A stretch of DNA of 43,658 nucleotides from Nanobdellota archaeon (GTDB lineage Archaea; Nanobdellota; Nanobdellia; SCGC-AAA011-G17; PNOQ01), in NCBI GenBank assembly GCA_018829185.1, contig JAHJUI010000006.1, positions 1-43,658 on the forward strand, in the 5' to 3' direction. Below are positions 30,723-39,911 of this stretch, in pieces. The notes under the pieces are model-generated. The model was not told the DNA's origin. It ran no database searches and was given only the letters and a program-made list of their open reading frames with translations. Numbering within the stretch: the stretch's first letter is position 1; the number at the start of each line of letters is the position of its first letter. Both the position numbers and the translations under genes were made by a program.

Positions 30723-32177
30723 TTAAATTTTTTCCCATAGATCTAGTTTTTTGTATTTGACTATTAATTGAAAATTTTCTAAGTTGGAATTATCTTCTAA
30801 AGTTATTAAATATCTAATTGAGCTGTAGTCAATTCCACTTTCTCTTTTGTTCATCCCCCCACCAATCCATATTTCCCTTCTATTTTTTATGTTGGAAGTT
30901 GGTTTTAATATTTTTTCAAAGATTACTTCATTTCCGGATAGATAAATCTCGTAATCTTGAATACTAATAAATTCTTTTATATTGTTTCCCCAATAAGCGT
31001 GAGCTAATGTTTGGTAACTATCTGGGTGATTGCCAACTACAAATACCTCATTCGGATATCTTGCAGTTATATCTCTTAAGTCTTCTCTTATGAGGTCTTC
31101 AACAAATGTTTCGTTTAGCTCAATTAAAAAAGATTTATCTAAAAAATAATTAAATTCCTTACCCTGTATTGATTCATCTACTGAATGATTTATTTGAATT
31201 ATATACGGCATGGTAAATAATAATAAAATGATTAAAGAAGAAATGATTTGTATTTTAAATTGTTTTTTAGACATTTTTTTTCCGATTAAAATGATCATTA
31301 TTGGAACTAAAACTAGCATATATCTAATTTGGGGATTAAACAAAAATAAAACGAGTGATAATGATAAAAAGGTTATAATTTTTTTGTTATTTTTAAAAAA
31401 TGTAGGATCATAGCATAGCCAGTACATTATGGGTATTGCAAGTAGCATAGAGAATATATTCGCAAAGCTTTTTGGGGTCCAACCATCAGCTATGGCATAG
31501 ATACCCCCACTTATATTTGCTATAGTTCCCAATGTGCTTTTTAAGATAGTGTATAGGGGGAAATTGAATAAGATTTGGTCAAGTACAAGCCGAGGTGATA
31601 ATCCAATTATTATAAATAAAAGTAGGTAGGGAAAATGGTAAAATTTTTTTTCAAACAGAAAACTGGCAATAAGAAATACGGCAAGGATTAAAATTGTGTC
31701 CCATATAGCCCATCCAAGACCGATTAAAATTCCTGAATAAGCTAAATACTTTAAATTGTTTTTTTTATCATATTTTTCAATAAAATAAAAAGCCCATAAG
31801 AACAACAGGGATGCCATCTGAATCGGGTTGATCCATGGCGCCATATACCAGATTACTGGAGAGGTTAGCATTAATAATAAGGCCTTTTTGTTTTTGTTAG
31901 TAATAAAATATACAGAAAAAATGATCAAAATGAGAAAGAGGATGCTAGTAATTTTAAATACAAAAAAGCTTTTGAATAAAGATACTAAGGGAGAATGGAT
32001 AAAGCCGAATAAATAGGAGTGGCTGCTTCTTGTGCTAGCTGAATAATGACCAGCAAAAAACTTTGCGGAATCTGAATAATCACCAATGTCGGCAGAACCA
32101 TAATACCTGGTTGAAAAGGCTATTGAAGTCATTATTAATAAAATAAAAATAACCCCTAGCCAGTATTTTGTTTTCAT
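30723..32177 (-). CDS. GT-C-like multi-TM glycosyltransferase
   Basis: 484 residues with about 10-11 TM helices and a soluble C-terminal ~130 residues. The first outer loop has RYYGSADIGDYSDSAKFFAG, a D-x(n)-D/Y arrangement like that of dolichyl-phosphate-sugar dependent GT-C enzymes (ArnT/PMT clan). I see no closer family match. It would take a sugar from a dolichol carrier on the outer face. The ATG overlaps the stop of the upstream methyltransferase (ATGA), so it is the last gene of the operon GT2-AsnB-methyltransferase-GT-C. Confidence 0.72.
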   Translation of the reverse strand: MKTKYWLGVIFILLIMTSIAFSTRYYGSADIGDYSDSAKFFAGHYSASTRSSHSYLFGFIHSPLVSLFKSFFVFKITSILFLILIIFSVYFITNKNKKALLLMLTSPVIWYMAPWINPIQMASLLFLWAFYFIEKYDKKNNLKYLAYSGILIGLGWAIWDTILILAVFLIASFLFEKKFYHFPYLLLFIIIGLSPRLVLDQILFNFPLYTILKSTLGTIANISGGIYAIADGWTPKSFANIFSMLLAIPIMYWLCYDPTFFKNNKKIITFLSLSLVLFLFNPQIRYMLVLVPIMIILIGKKMSKKQFKIQIISSLIILLLFTMPYIIQINHSVDESIQGKEFNYFLDKSFLIELNETFVEDLIREDLRDITARYPNEVFVVGNHPDSYQTLAHAYWGNNIKEFISIQDYEIYLSGNEVIFEKILKPTSNIKNRREIWIGGGMNKRESGIDYSSIRYLITLEDNSNLENFQLIVKYKKLDLWEKI

Positions 32178-32758
32178 TTTTTAAAAATAAATTCGATTTC
32201 TTCGAATCCTCCAACTAAAAAACACCAGATTCTAGAGCAGACAAAAGGTGAGAGATTTCCTATAAAATTAAAAATGTTTCCTAGCGCTTTACCCATGTAA
32301 TATTGGCCAGCAGGGAGTACATCTTTTTTTAAATACGGTTGAGCAAACCAATTTAATTTTAGGGAAATTAATTTGAAACAAGTTCCAGAATAACCGCCCT
32401 TGAATGAAGGGTTAAAATAAAAGGGAAATGAAACATCGAATCCTCTTTTATGGTCGGGGTGGCTGAACCCTCTGCTGAAATGAGGCACTCTTACTATTAA
32501 TTTTCCACCAGGTTTTAGAATTCTGTGTAGCTCTTTCATTATCGAAAAAGGATCTTTTAGGTGTTCTAGAACGTGATCTGCTTCTATTAAAGAAAAAGAA
32601 TTATTATCAAAAGGATAGGGTACACTATTTAGGTCATGCAATAAATCTGGGTTTGTGCTAGGTTCGACATCTATATTTATAAAACCCCTTTTTTTAAACA
32701 TACCACTACCAAGATTTAATTTATCTTTCCTTATTTGTTTAAATTCTGACTTTTTCAT
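32174..32758 (-). CDS. Class I SAM methyltransferase
   Basis: 194 residues. KLNLGSGMFKKRGFINIDV is motif I with the ribose-binding acidic residue, LHDLNSVPYPFDNNSFSLIEADHVLEHL matches the 'D-pFpdnsfDxI-xxxHVLEHl' type-11 pattern, and LHRILKPGGKLIVRVPHFS is the following strand. Such enzymes in glycan clusters methylate sugars or fatty residues. It overlaps AsnB by 20 bases and the GT-C gene by four, so all are made together. Confidence 0.88.
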   Translation of the reverse strand: MKKSEFKQIRKDKLNLGSGMFKKRGFINIDVEPSTNPDLLHDLNSVPYPFDNNSFSLIEADHVLEHLKDPFSIMKELHRILKPGGKLIVRVPHFSRGFSHPDHKRGFDVSFPFYFNPSFKGGYSGTCFKLISLKLNWFAQPYLKKDVLPAGQYYMGKALGNIFNFIGNLSPFVCSRIWCFLVGGFEEIEFIFKK

Positions 32759-34631
32759 CTTCTATAAATTGTTTATACCATATTTGGAAGGTAAGCAAGG
32801 ACCACAACTGCCTGGAGTAAAATAGCTTAGACTTATTAAAGTTACTATTTATTTTTTTGATGTAGGTGTAGTCAAAAATTTTCTGATTCCTTATGTACGT
32901 TTCAGATAAAAGATTTTCTTTTAAGGAAGAGAGTTCATCTTTGAACCAATTATCGATAGGAACAAAAAAATGCTTTTTCTTTCTAAACCTGGTTTGTTTT
33001 GGGATTAAATTTTTTACTGTTTTTCTTAATATGTATTTATCATGATTAAAACCATTTAGTCTGTATGTATTAGGCAGTTTAGAACTGAGTTCTACTATTC
33101 TATGATCTAAAAAAGGCACCCTCCCCTCAACTGAAAAAGCCATGGTGTTTTTGTCTACTTTCATCAAAAGATCATCTACCATTGATTCCTTAAAGTCAAT
33201 CATTTGACAACCATCTAAAAACCTTGAGCTGCCTTCCTTAAAGAAAGAGACATACTTTTTGTATAATTTGATTTCATTATCTAGAAGTTCTGATTGTTCT
33301 TTTTCGTTAAAAATGGCTATTAAGTTTAAATACTGTTCAGGAAGAGAGTTTGATTTAATAAAATTAGAGAACCTAGTTATACCTTCTTCTCCTAAAGATG
33401 AAGCAAATTTAAAATATTTGTCTAAGATTTTTCCAGGTATTATCTTCAGACTAGATACGCCAATATCTTTTATTGGGATGGGCAGCTTTTTTAAAAAAAA
33501 CTGATTTATTTTCATAAATTTATATTGGGGGTAACCGGCGAAAATTTCATCTGAGCCTTCTCCAGTTAGAATAACAGTGCATCTTTTTTTTGCATATTCT
33601 GATAAAAGATATATTGGGATTGAAGTAGGATCAGCCATTGGTTCATCAGCATGATATAATATTTCTGGGAGATGTTTTATAGAACTTTGTCCAATTAATA
33701 GTTCATGATGGTTTGTGTTTAAATTTTCAGATAAGAATCTCGCTTCTTTTGTTTCGCAATGATCTTCTTCTTCAAAACCTACTGAAAAAGTGTTTACTGG
33801 GTTTGAACAGAATTGGCTCATTAAGGAAACTATTGTTCCAGAATCTACCCCCCCTGAAAGATATGCTCCATAAGGTACGTCAGACATTAATCTTGATTTA
33901 ACAGAATCTTCTAGTAATTCTAGTAATTTTTGTGAAAAATATCTTTCCTTTTTGTATTCTGGTTTATAAGAAAAATCCCAATATTTTTCTATTTGTAACT
34001 CCCTTGTTTTTAAATCAAAGGTTAGATAATGCCCGGATTTTAATTTATTTACATTTTTAAAAAAACTTTGCTCTGTTGTATTTGCCCTGAAAGTAAGGAA
34101 AGAGGAAAGCGGGCCCATATTAAATTCTTTTTTTAACACACCTTTTACAAATAATGCTTTTAGTTCGGATGCAAAAGCGAATTTTCCTTCTTTTAAAAAA
34201 AAATATAGTGGTTTTATCCCAATTCTATCTCGGGCTAAAAAGAGTTTCTTTTTTTCAGAATCATAAATAGCAAAAGCAAACATACCATTGAATAAATTTA
34301 AACAATCTGTTCCATATTCTTCATAAGCGTGAAGCACAACTTCTGTGTCTGTATTACTGATAAAATTGTGTCCTGCTGTTTCTAAATGCGTCCTTATTTT
34401 TTTAAAGTTGTATATTTCCCCATTATAAACTATCCAGAGGGTTTTATTTTCGTTACATAAGGGTTGATTCCCTGCCTTTGATAAGTCTATAATTGATAAT
34501 CTTCTGTGACCGATACTTATACCTTTGTCCACATAGTAGCCGAAATCATCCGGGCCCCTATGTTCTAAAGAAAAACACATATCTTTTAAAAGGGGCCTCT
34601 CATCCCAGTTAAAACCCACTATTCCACACAT
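32739..34631 (-). CDS. asnB: Asparagine synthase-like amidotransferase (AsnB type)
   Basis: 630 residues. The N-terminal glutaminase starts MCGIVGF with the nucleophile Cys2; SLEHRGPDD, IGHRRLSIIDL and VYNGEIYNF are the other site segments. The synthetase half has the PP-loop LSGGVDSGTI near residue 255 and TGEGSDEIFAGYPQY. The family makes asparagine, but copies in glycan clusters amidate uronic acids. Located between a GT2 and a methyltransferase, this one may amidate a sugar acid of the surface glycan; plain asparagine synthesis is the alternative. It lies two bases after the GT2 gene. Confidence 0.92.
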   Translation of the reverse strand: MCGIVGFNWDERPLLKDMCFSLEHRGPDDFGYYVDKGISIGHRRLSIIDLSKAGNQPLCNENKTLWIVYNGEIYNFKKIRTHLETAGHNFISNTDTEVVLHAYEEYGTDCLNLFNGMFAFAIYDSEKKKLFLARDRIGIKPLYFFLKEGKFAFASELKALFVKGVLKKEFNMGPLSSFLTFRANTTEQSFFKNVNKLKSGHYLTFDLKTRELQIEKYWDFSYKPEYKKERYFSQKLLELLEDSVKSRLMSDVPYGAYLSGGVDSGTIVSLMSQFCSNPVNTFSVGFEEEDHCETKEARFLSENLNTNHHELLIGQSSIKHLPEILYHADEPMADPTSIPIYLLSEYAKKRCTVILTGEGSDEIFAGYPQYKFMKINQFFLKKLPIPIKDIGVSSLKIIPGKILDKYFKFASSLGEEGITRFSNFIKSNSLPEQYLNLIAIFNEKEQSELLDNEIKLYKKYVSFFKEGSSRFLDGCQMIDFKESMVDDLLMKVDKNTMAFSVEGRVPFLDHRIVELSSKLPNTYRLNGFNHDKYILRKTVKNLIPKQTRFRKKKHFFVPIDNWFKDELSSLKENLLSETYIRNQKIFDYTYIKKINSNFNKSKLFYSRQLWSLLTFQIWYKQFIEDEKVRI

Positions 34632-34633
34632 TT

Positions 34634-35566
34634 TTAGTTAATCACTTCTTTTATCATATGGTCTTGTTGTTCAGGTTGATCCCTAAAATAGAGTCTTATC
34701 ATTATTTCTGCTAGAAAACCAAAAATGATAAATAAAGTGCCTGTAATTACTAAAAGAACTGCTAGGAGCAATAATGGGCCAACTGTAAGGGCGTTAATTA
34801 CAATGGCTTTTATTATTTGTTCTATAATTATTAGGCCCGATAAGAAATATTGTATGATACCTAAGGTTCCAAAAAAATGCAAAGGCCGATTAGAATAGTC
34901 AGACCAGAACTTTATAAACATAAGGTCTAAGAAGCCTTTAATCAATCTTGAAGAACTATATTTAGTTTTACCATATTTTCTAGATCTATGGTTAACTTTA
35001 ACTTCAGATATTTTGAATCCTCTAAGGGCAACTAATGAAATAATATAGCGATGCATTTCTCCATACAATTCCAGTCCATCTACTACTTCTTTTTTATATG
35101 CTTTTAAAGAACATCCTGCATCATGAATTTTTTCTCCCGTAATCTTCCTTCTTAGTTTATTTGCTATTACAGACATGATTTTTTTACTTGATGGGTCTTT
35201 TCTTTTGTATCTCCAGCCAGAAACTGCATCATAACCTTCATTTAACTTATTGAGTAATCTTGGAATATCTTTTGGATCATTTTGTAAGTCTGCATCCAGA
35301 GTTACAATAATATTTCCTTTTGCATGTTTTAGACCACTGTTTAAGGATGCGGTTTGTCCAAAATTTTTCCTATGGTTTATTACTCGAACATTTTTGTTAT
35401 ATTTTGCTATATCTTTTAAGATTAAAATGGACTTATCTTTACTGCCATCATTTATATATATTATCTCAAATTTATCTTTAATTGTTTTTAGAACATCAAA
35501 TAACTCTTTGGTGAGTATCCTTATGTTTTTTTCTTCATTGTATACTGGAATTATAACTGAAATCAT
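34634..35566 (-). CDS. Family 2 glycosyltransferase with two C-terminal TM helices
   Basis: 310 residues. MISVIIPVYNEEKN, EIIYINDGSKDKS, NFGQTASLNSGLKHAKG, TLDADLQNDP (DxD) and SGWRYKRKDP define the DPM1/GtrB-ArnC type, which makes polyprenyl-phosphate sugars. HDAGCSLKAYKKEV and MHRYIISL follow. Two TM helices (about 228-250 and 262-288) tie it to the membrane. It is the first gene of a four-gene minus-strand operon and could supply the lipid-linked sugar used by the GT-C enzyme at the operon's end. Confidence 0.93.
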   Translation of the reverse strand: MISVIIPVYNEEKNIRILTKELFDVLKTIKDKFEIIYINDGSKDKSILILKDIAKYNKNVRVINHRKNFGQTASLNSGLKHAKGNIIVTLDADLQNDPKDIPRLLNKLNEGYDAVSGWRYKRKDPSSKKIMSVIANKLRRKITGEKIHDAGCSLKAYKKEVVDGLELYGEMHRYIISLVALRGFKISEVKVNHRSRKYGKTKYSSSRLIKGFLDLMFIKFWSDYSNRPLHFFGTLGIIQYFLSGLIIIEQIIKAIVINALTVGPLLLLAVLLVITGTLFIIFGFLAEIMIRLYFRDQPEQQDHMIKEVIN

Positions 35567-35737
35567 CTTAATATCTTTTGTATATACCCCCGGAATTGAC
35601 TCTCTAAAAGTTGAAATTTGCCTTCATTTATATACCTTTTCTTTTGTATTTTTGCTTATAATTATACATAAAATATTTAAATGGGACCAATTAAGAATAC
35701 ATTATGATTTTTACCAAATTTTGGGGGAGTTTTTTAA
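35567..35737. promoter_or_regulatory. Divergent intergenic region
   Basis: Minus-strand TATA candidates are GGTATATAAATG (about 35624-35635) and, nearer, GGTATATAC (about 35580-35590). Plus-strand TATA AATATTTAAATGG (35669-35681) leads to a leader with SD GGGGGAG (35723-35729), eight bases before a TTG at 35738. Nothing else is seen. Confidence 0.45.
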
Positions 35738-36676
35738 TTGTTTAAAATGAATTGGAAAAAAATTTTACCTGTTATTGGAATTGTAATCTTTGTCTATCTT
35801 ATTAAAAAAATTGGTGTTGGAACGATACTTAAGAACTTTGAAGGTATTAATTATTTTTACTTTGCCATTGTTATAGCCTTGGTTCCAATAATATTGCTTT
35901 TACAAGTCACTAAATGGATATTAATTTTAAAAGAACAAAAAATTGACCTGAAATTTTCCTTGGCTTTTAAGTACTATGTTTTAAGTGTTTTCTATGGTTT
36001 TGTAACCCCCGGAAGGGTTGGTGCTTTGGTAAGGGCTTCTTATATGAAAGACGAAATCAAAAAACCTTGGCTAGCTTGTGTTTCTAGCATTGTTTTAGAG
36101 AGAATTTTGGATCTTATTGTCATTTTTGGTTTGGCTATAATTGGGATAATTGTTTTAAGTGAGTTTTTTGGAGCTTTTCTTTTAACTTTAATCATAGTTA
36201 TTGCCGCTTTCATTGTTGGTTGTGTACTTTTACTTTGGGGAAAAACAAGCAATTTTATTTTCAAAAAAGTCTGGCAATTTCTTCTTCCACCAAAATTTAA
36301 GAAGGAATCTGATAAGGCCTTTAGCGATTTTTATAACAATTTGATAGGCATAAAAAAACTGATTTTGCCATTTCTTTTCACATTCTTAACTTGGTGTGCT
36401 ATATACATACAAAGTTATTTTGCAGGTAAATCTTTTGGTATAGATCTTTCTTGGTTGATATTTTTGATAGTGGTTCCTATAGGCACTATAATGGTAATGT
36501 TACCTATCTCCATTTCTGGTTTGGGGACAAGGGAGGTTACGCTAGCTTATTTATTTAGTTTTTTCGGAATAGCAGCAGATAAGGTTGTAAGCTTTTCTCT
36601 TACTGTTTTTGTCTTAAATGCAATAATCCCACTTATCTTAGTTTTGCTCTCTTTTAGGACAGTTTTAAAAAAATAG
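35738..36676 (+). CDS. Flippase-like/LPG synthase TM-domain protein (UPF0104)
   Basis: 312 residues, about eight TM helices. The family is the lysylphosphatidylglycerol-synthase membrane domain, found also in AglD-like proteins and proposed lipid flippases. 'SVFYGFVTPGRVGALVRASYMKDE' (P-G-x-x-G-x-x-x-R) and 'SSIVLERILDLIVIFGLAIIG' are the hallmark motifs; 'LPISISGLGTREVTLAYLF' is the third (G-x-G-x-R-E). The SD GGGGGAG is properly spaced for the TTG at 35738; the ATG at 35747 is the alternative. In this context a role in handling lipid-linked sugars is plausible. Confidence 0.88.
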   Translation: MFKMNWKKILPVIGIVIFVYLIKKIGVGTILKNFEGINYFYFAIVIALVPIILLLQVTKWILILKEQKIDLKFSLAFKYYVLSVFYGFVTPGRVGALVRASYMKDEIKKPWLACVSSIVLERILDLIVIFGLAIIGIIVLSEFFGAFLLTLIIVIAAFIVGCVLLLWGKTSNFIFKKVWQFLLPPKFKKESDKAFSDFYNNLIGIKKLILPFLFTFLTWCAIYIQSYFAGKSFGIDLSWLIFLIVVPIGTIMVMLPISISGLGTREVTLAYLFSFFGIAADKVVSFSLTVFVLNAIIPLILVLLSFRTVLKK

Positions 36677-36679
36677 TAT

Positions 36680-37822
36680 TTATTGAATCAATAAACTTTT
36701 GCCATCTAAATCTTTGTATTTAATATTTAGAATATCTAATATTGTGGGGCACATATCAACCATATTGGCAGTTTTTCCTGTTTTTTTATTTATGATAAAG
36801 ATTCCTAAGTCATTTTTATCTGTTAAATCATAATCATGCATACCTTTTATTATGTCTTTATTGAAAAAATTAGGCAAAATTGCATAACTATTATCTAATA
36901 AAAATATTTCTTCTCCATTGTCTTCATTTTTAAAGTCTATTTTATGTTTTTTCTTTTCTTCTTGACTTAAGATATGCCCACATTTTATTGAATTTAGTGA
37001 TTTAAACACAGCTTCTTTAGCTTCTTTATTGGTAAACCAAAATCTAGCCATGGTGCCATCTAAGAAATACAAATAATCACTTCTTTTAGGTAAAATAGAT
37101 TGTATGTTTACTGTTTGTTTTATATTTACCATTCCGTGATCTGACCAAATTATTAGATTATCTTTCTCTAAATTAAACAAAGATAATATTTTTTTTGCTA
37201 AGTTATCTTGCTCTTTTAACTTTAATCTTAATTGTTTACTTTCAGGGCCGTAGATATGGCCGTATTTATCAAGATCCCATAAATGGAAAAAATAAATATC
37301 CTGATTATTTTTGAATATTTTTATAAATTTTTTAACTCTAGTAAGATCATTATTTTTACAAAAACTTAATTTTGTTTTATTATTTGTGACCATAAGCGGC
37401 CATTGATAATATAGATACTTAAGTTTGTTTTCTCTAAAAGAGTCGAAAATTGTTTTTACTTTTAGGCAATCTTGATGATGAAATTGTTTTTTTTGCGAGG
37501 GAATAAAATCCTTTTTATCTAGATATGGCATAAATAAGTCATTCCCTTTTAAGTAATTGATTAGATTAAAATAATAATTTTTTATAAAATTAGGTAAGAT
37601 TTTTAATAAGAGGCTCTTTTTTTGCTTGCCTTTTTTGTATAATGCTAATTGGCCGTGTTTATTTGGGTAAACTCCTGTAAAAAAACTAGCACTAGAAAAA
37701 CCAAAGCTTTGTTTTAATTCTCCTAACCCATATTTTTTACTTAATGAGTATAAGAAAGGCATATCCTTTTCATTGACATAGTCCTGACGAACTGCATCTA
37801 TCCATAATATTAAAGTTTTCAT
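36680..37822 (-). CDS. Alkaline phosphatase-superfamily hydrolase/transferase
   Basis: 380 residues. LWIDAVRQD (metal Asp9), SFGFSSASFFTGVYPNKHG (nucleophile Ser near residue 44), WDLDKYGHIYGP (D-x(3)-G-H), WSDHGM (D-H) and GMHDYD (last His) are the metal-site residues of the type I phosphodiesterase/nucleotide pyrophosphatase branch. There is no signal peptide, so it acts in the cytoplasm. It is the last gene of a five-gene operon with a nucleotidyltransferase-like gene just upstream, so it may cut or transfer a phospho-group on a glycan or head-group precursor. The substrate is unknown. Confidence 0.87.
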   Translation of the reverse strand: MKTLILWIDAVRQDYVNEKDMPFLYSLSKKYGLGELKQSFGFSSASFFTGVYPNKHGQLALYKKGKQKKSLLLKILPNFIKNYYFNLINYLKGNDLFMPYLDKKDFIPSQKKQFHHQDCLKVKTIFDSFRENKLKYLYYQWPLMVTNNKTKLSFCKNNDLTRVKKFIKIFKNNQDIYFFHLWDLDKYGHIYGPESKQLRLKLKEQDNLAKKILSLFNLEKDNLIIWSDHGMVNIKQTVNIQSILPKRSDYLYFLDGTMARFWFTNKEAKEAVFKSLNSIKCGHILSQEEKKKHKIDFKNEDNGEEIFLLDNSYAILPNFFNKDIIKGMHDYDLTDKNDLGIFIINKKTGKTANMVDMCPTILDILNIKYKDLDGKSLLIQ

Positions 37823-37824
37823 TT

Positions 37825-39123
37825 TTATATTTTTAAAAATTGATATATTCTAAATGCATCTGCAAAATATTCTGCAGTTTCATCAAAATTTAATTCATTC
37901 TTTTGTTTTGGATATATTTTATTTAAATATGATATTGCTTTTTTTAACTTCCTGCTATTTTCTTTACCTTTTTTTGATATAGAAAAGATAAGTGGTAAAG
38001 CAGCACAATATATTTTTAAGCCTGGATCTGTTAAGTCTAAAAACATTTTAGGATATGTTTTTTTTAATCTTTTCAATTTTAGGAAAAATAAAATATTTAA
38101 ATAAATTTGAGCCAAGTAGGATAAATATAACATGCCTTTTTCATTGTTTAAAGTTAGGTTAAATTTATTTTTTAGATAATATTTTAAAAAAGGCTGGACT
38201 AGTTTTTTCTTCATTTCTCTTTTGAAGATATCTGGGTTTTCTGTTAAATCCTTTACTTTAATCTTAAAAGCTTTTTCTAAATAAAATTCTGCTACAGCTA
38301 GCATGTCTTCTCTTGCTTCAAACCAGTTGTTTATAATGTTTTTATCCATTTTGTCTGGGTTTAACTTAAAATTTGTGAAATATTCTACTTTTTTTGGGAG
38401 GGTTGGATATTTTTCAGCTAATTCCTTAAAATCTTTTTTGTAAGTTTCTTTTAAAATTTCTGCTCTTTTTTTATATGAAGGAACAAATTTTCCGGAAAGT
38501 AATAATAAAGCTTCTGCTATGGTTAAATAATTTTTACTTATATAGAAGTTTAAGGTTTCCAATTCATTTTGATTAATATCTCCAGTTAAATATTTTGTTC
38601 TAAAACATTCGATCAATAGGCAAATTCTATTAAAGATGTAACGCATTCCATCTTGAAGTGGGATATCTTTTACTTCATAGTTTGGGATTAATTTTATAGC
38701 ATCTTTACCACATACTACTAATCCTGCTTTTTTTATTTCATAATATCTAATAAAGGGTTCTACTTTTTTTAATTCATTTATCGTCATATTTCTTAAATCA
38801 ATATAAAAATTCATTTTGTAATCGCTGTTTACGAAGGAAAAACTAGAATTGGGATTTATTTTTTTTAATGCATTTAATGAAATTTTATTTAAAATTTTAT
38901 CTTGTACTGGTGTTTTTGTTATTACAATCATATCATAATCATTAAAAGTGTATATTTTTCCATCAATTAATTTTACACTTCCCTCCCCCCTTCCAAATCC
39001 CCCTATTAGGATTAGGGAATAGAAATTTTTACCAAGTGAGTTTTTAACTTCTCTTGAAATGGTGTTCATTTGTTCTTCTATCTGTTTATTTGCATCATTT
39101 CCTAATATTGTGAATTTTCCCAT
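37825..39123 (-). CDS. Pol beta-type nucleotidyltransferase-like protein
   Basis: 432 residues from the ATG at 39123; an ATG at 39150 lies inside the previous gene and is less likely. LIGGFGRGEGS (residues 39-49) followed by FNDYDMIV (D62, D64) is the G-G-x-G-R-G-E/S...D-x-D nucleotidyltransferase site. The third acidic residue may be in FYIDLRN. The C-terminal ~280 residues are helical and unlike CCA-adding or kanamycin-type enzymes I know. It could nucleotidylate a small molecule or have lost catalysis. It is two bases after a methyltransferase gene and two before the phosphatase-like gene. Confidence 0.72.
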   Translation of the reverse strand: MGKFTILGNDANKQIEEQMNTISREVKNSLGKNFYSLILIGGFGRGEGSVKLIDGKIYTFNDYDMIVITKTPVQDKILNKISLNALKKINPNSSFSFVNSDYKMNFYIDLRNMTINELKKVEPFIRYYEIKKAGLVVCGKDAIKLIPNYEVKDIPLQDGMRYIFNRICLLIECFRTKYLTGDINQNELETLNFYISKNYLTIAEALLLLSGKFVPSYKKRAEILKETYKKDFKELAEKYPTLPKKVEYFTNFKLNPDKMDKNIINNWFEAREDMLAVAEFYLEKAFKIKVKDLTENPDIFKREMKKKLVQPFLKYYLKNKFNLTLNNEKGMLYLSYLAQIYLNILFFLKLKRLKKTYPKMFLDLTDPGLKIYCAALPLIFSISKKGKENSRKLKKAISYLNKIYPKQKNELNFDETAEYFADAFRIYQFLKI

Positions 39124-39125
39124 TT

Positions 39126-39911
39126 TTATTTCTTTATAGCATATACACATCCCAGATGGGCAGTTAACTGTCTTATTGGGGGGAAATATAATTTTTCAAA
39201 ATTTACCAAAATTGGAACTAATTTTAAAAAAATAGATTTTATAATTTTTATATGAAGACTATCTATAGTATTTATTTTTTTAGATTCTGCGTTACTGCCA
39301 CCTTTAAAAGAAATGTTAGAGGATTCTAAATTTATGCCTGCTGGCCATGGAGGGATGTCTAAGTATCCTTTTTTAACTATTTTGAAACTAACTATTTTTG
39401 TTATATCTTTTATTTTATAAGAGTTTAATTTACTTATTCCTGGGTGAGCATAGCAGTAACTATTTGGAAAAAAGATAAACATATGTTTTTTGCTTACTCT
39501 TTCCATTTCTTTTATGATTTTTTTATAAGATTTTTCATAGGCTTGTATTACTTCAGTATTTATGACAATATCAAACTCTGAATCTTTAAAGGGAATTTTT
39601 GTTAAATCTTCACATAAAACTGTTTTAACGTTTGCATGAATGTTTTTGACAATCTCTTCAAATCTTTTTAGTTTGTTTTTTCTAGGATCTATAACTGTAA
39701 CATTTACTCCCTTCAAGCTGTAAGGAATTATATCTACTCCTAACCCATATTCTTCAGGCAATCCTACGACTAACATAGATTTTATGTCTTTTATTTTAGA
39801 TAATAGTCTATATTTAGCTAGATATTCGTACCATGTGCCCAATCCTTCTTTTTCTAAATAAGTTAGTTTTAAGAGGGTGGAGTTTATATTAATTTTTTTT
39901 CTTTGTACCAT
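39126..39911 (-). CDS. SAM-dependent methyltransferase
   Basis: 261 residues. MLVVGLPEEYGLGVDIIPYSLKG covers the motif I strand with a changed glycine loop; VTVIDPRKNKLKRF is motif II, VLCEDLTKIPFKDSEFDIVINTEVI the motif III-IV region. The C-terminal 80 residues are basic and hydrophobic, fitting a membrane-near substrate. Start overlaps the epimerase end by 28 bases, so a close ATG further in is possible, yet the reading is open and has no better start before motif I. Part of the five-gene operon. Confidence 0.82.
   Translation of the reverse strand: MVQRKKININSTLLKLTYLEKEGLGTWYEYLAKYRLLSKIKDIKSMLVVGLPEEYGLGVDIIPYSLKGVNVTVIDPRKNKLKRFEEIVKNIHANVKTVLCEDLTKIPFKDSEFDIVINTEVIQAYEKSYKKIIKEMERVSKKHMFIFFPNSYCYAHPGISKLNSYKIKDITKIVSFKIVKKGYLDIPPWPAGINLESSNISFKGGSNAESKKINTIDSLHIKIIKSIFLKLVPILVNFEKLYFPPIRQLTAHLGCVYAIKK

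Noticed and set aside
35250-35750. 166-codon plus-strand frame opposite the GT2 gene
   Set aside because: Most of it is antisense to GT2 core motifs and the rest covers promoter sequence; no SD and no recognisable protein.
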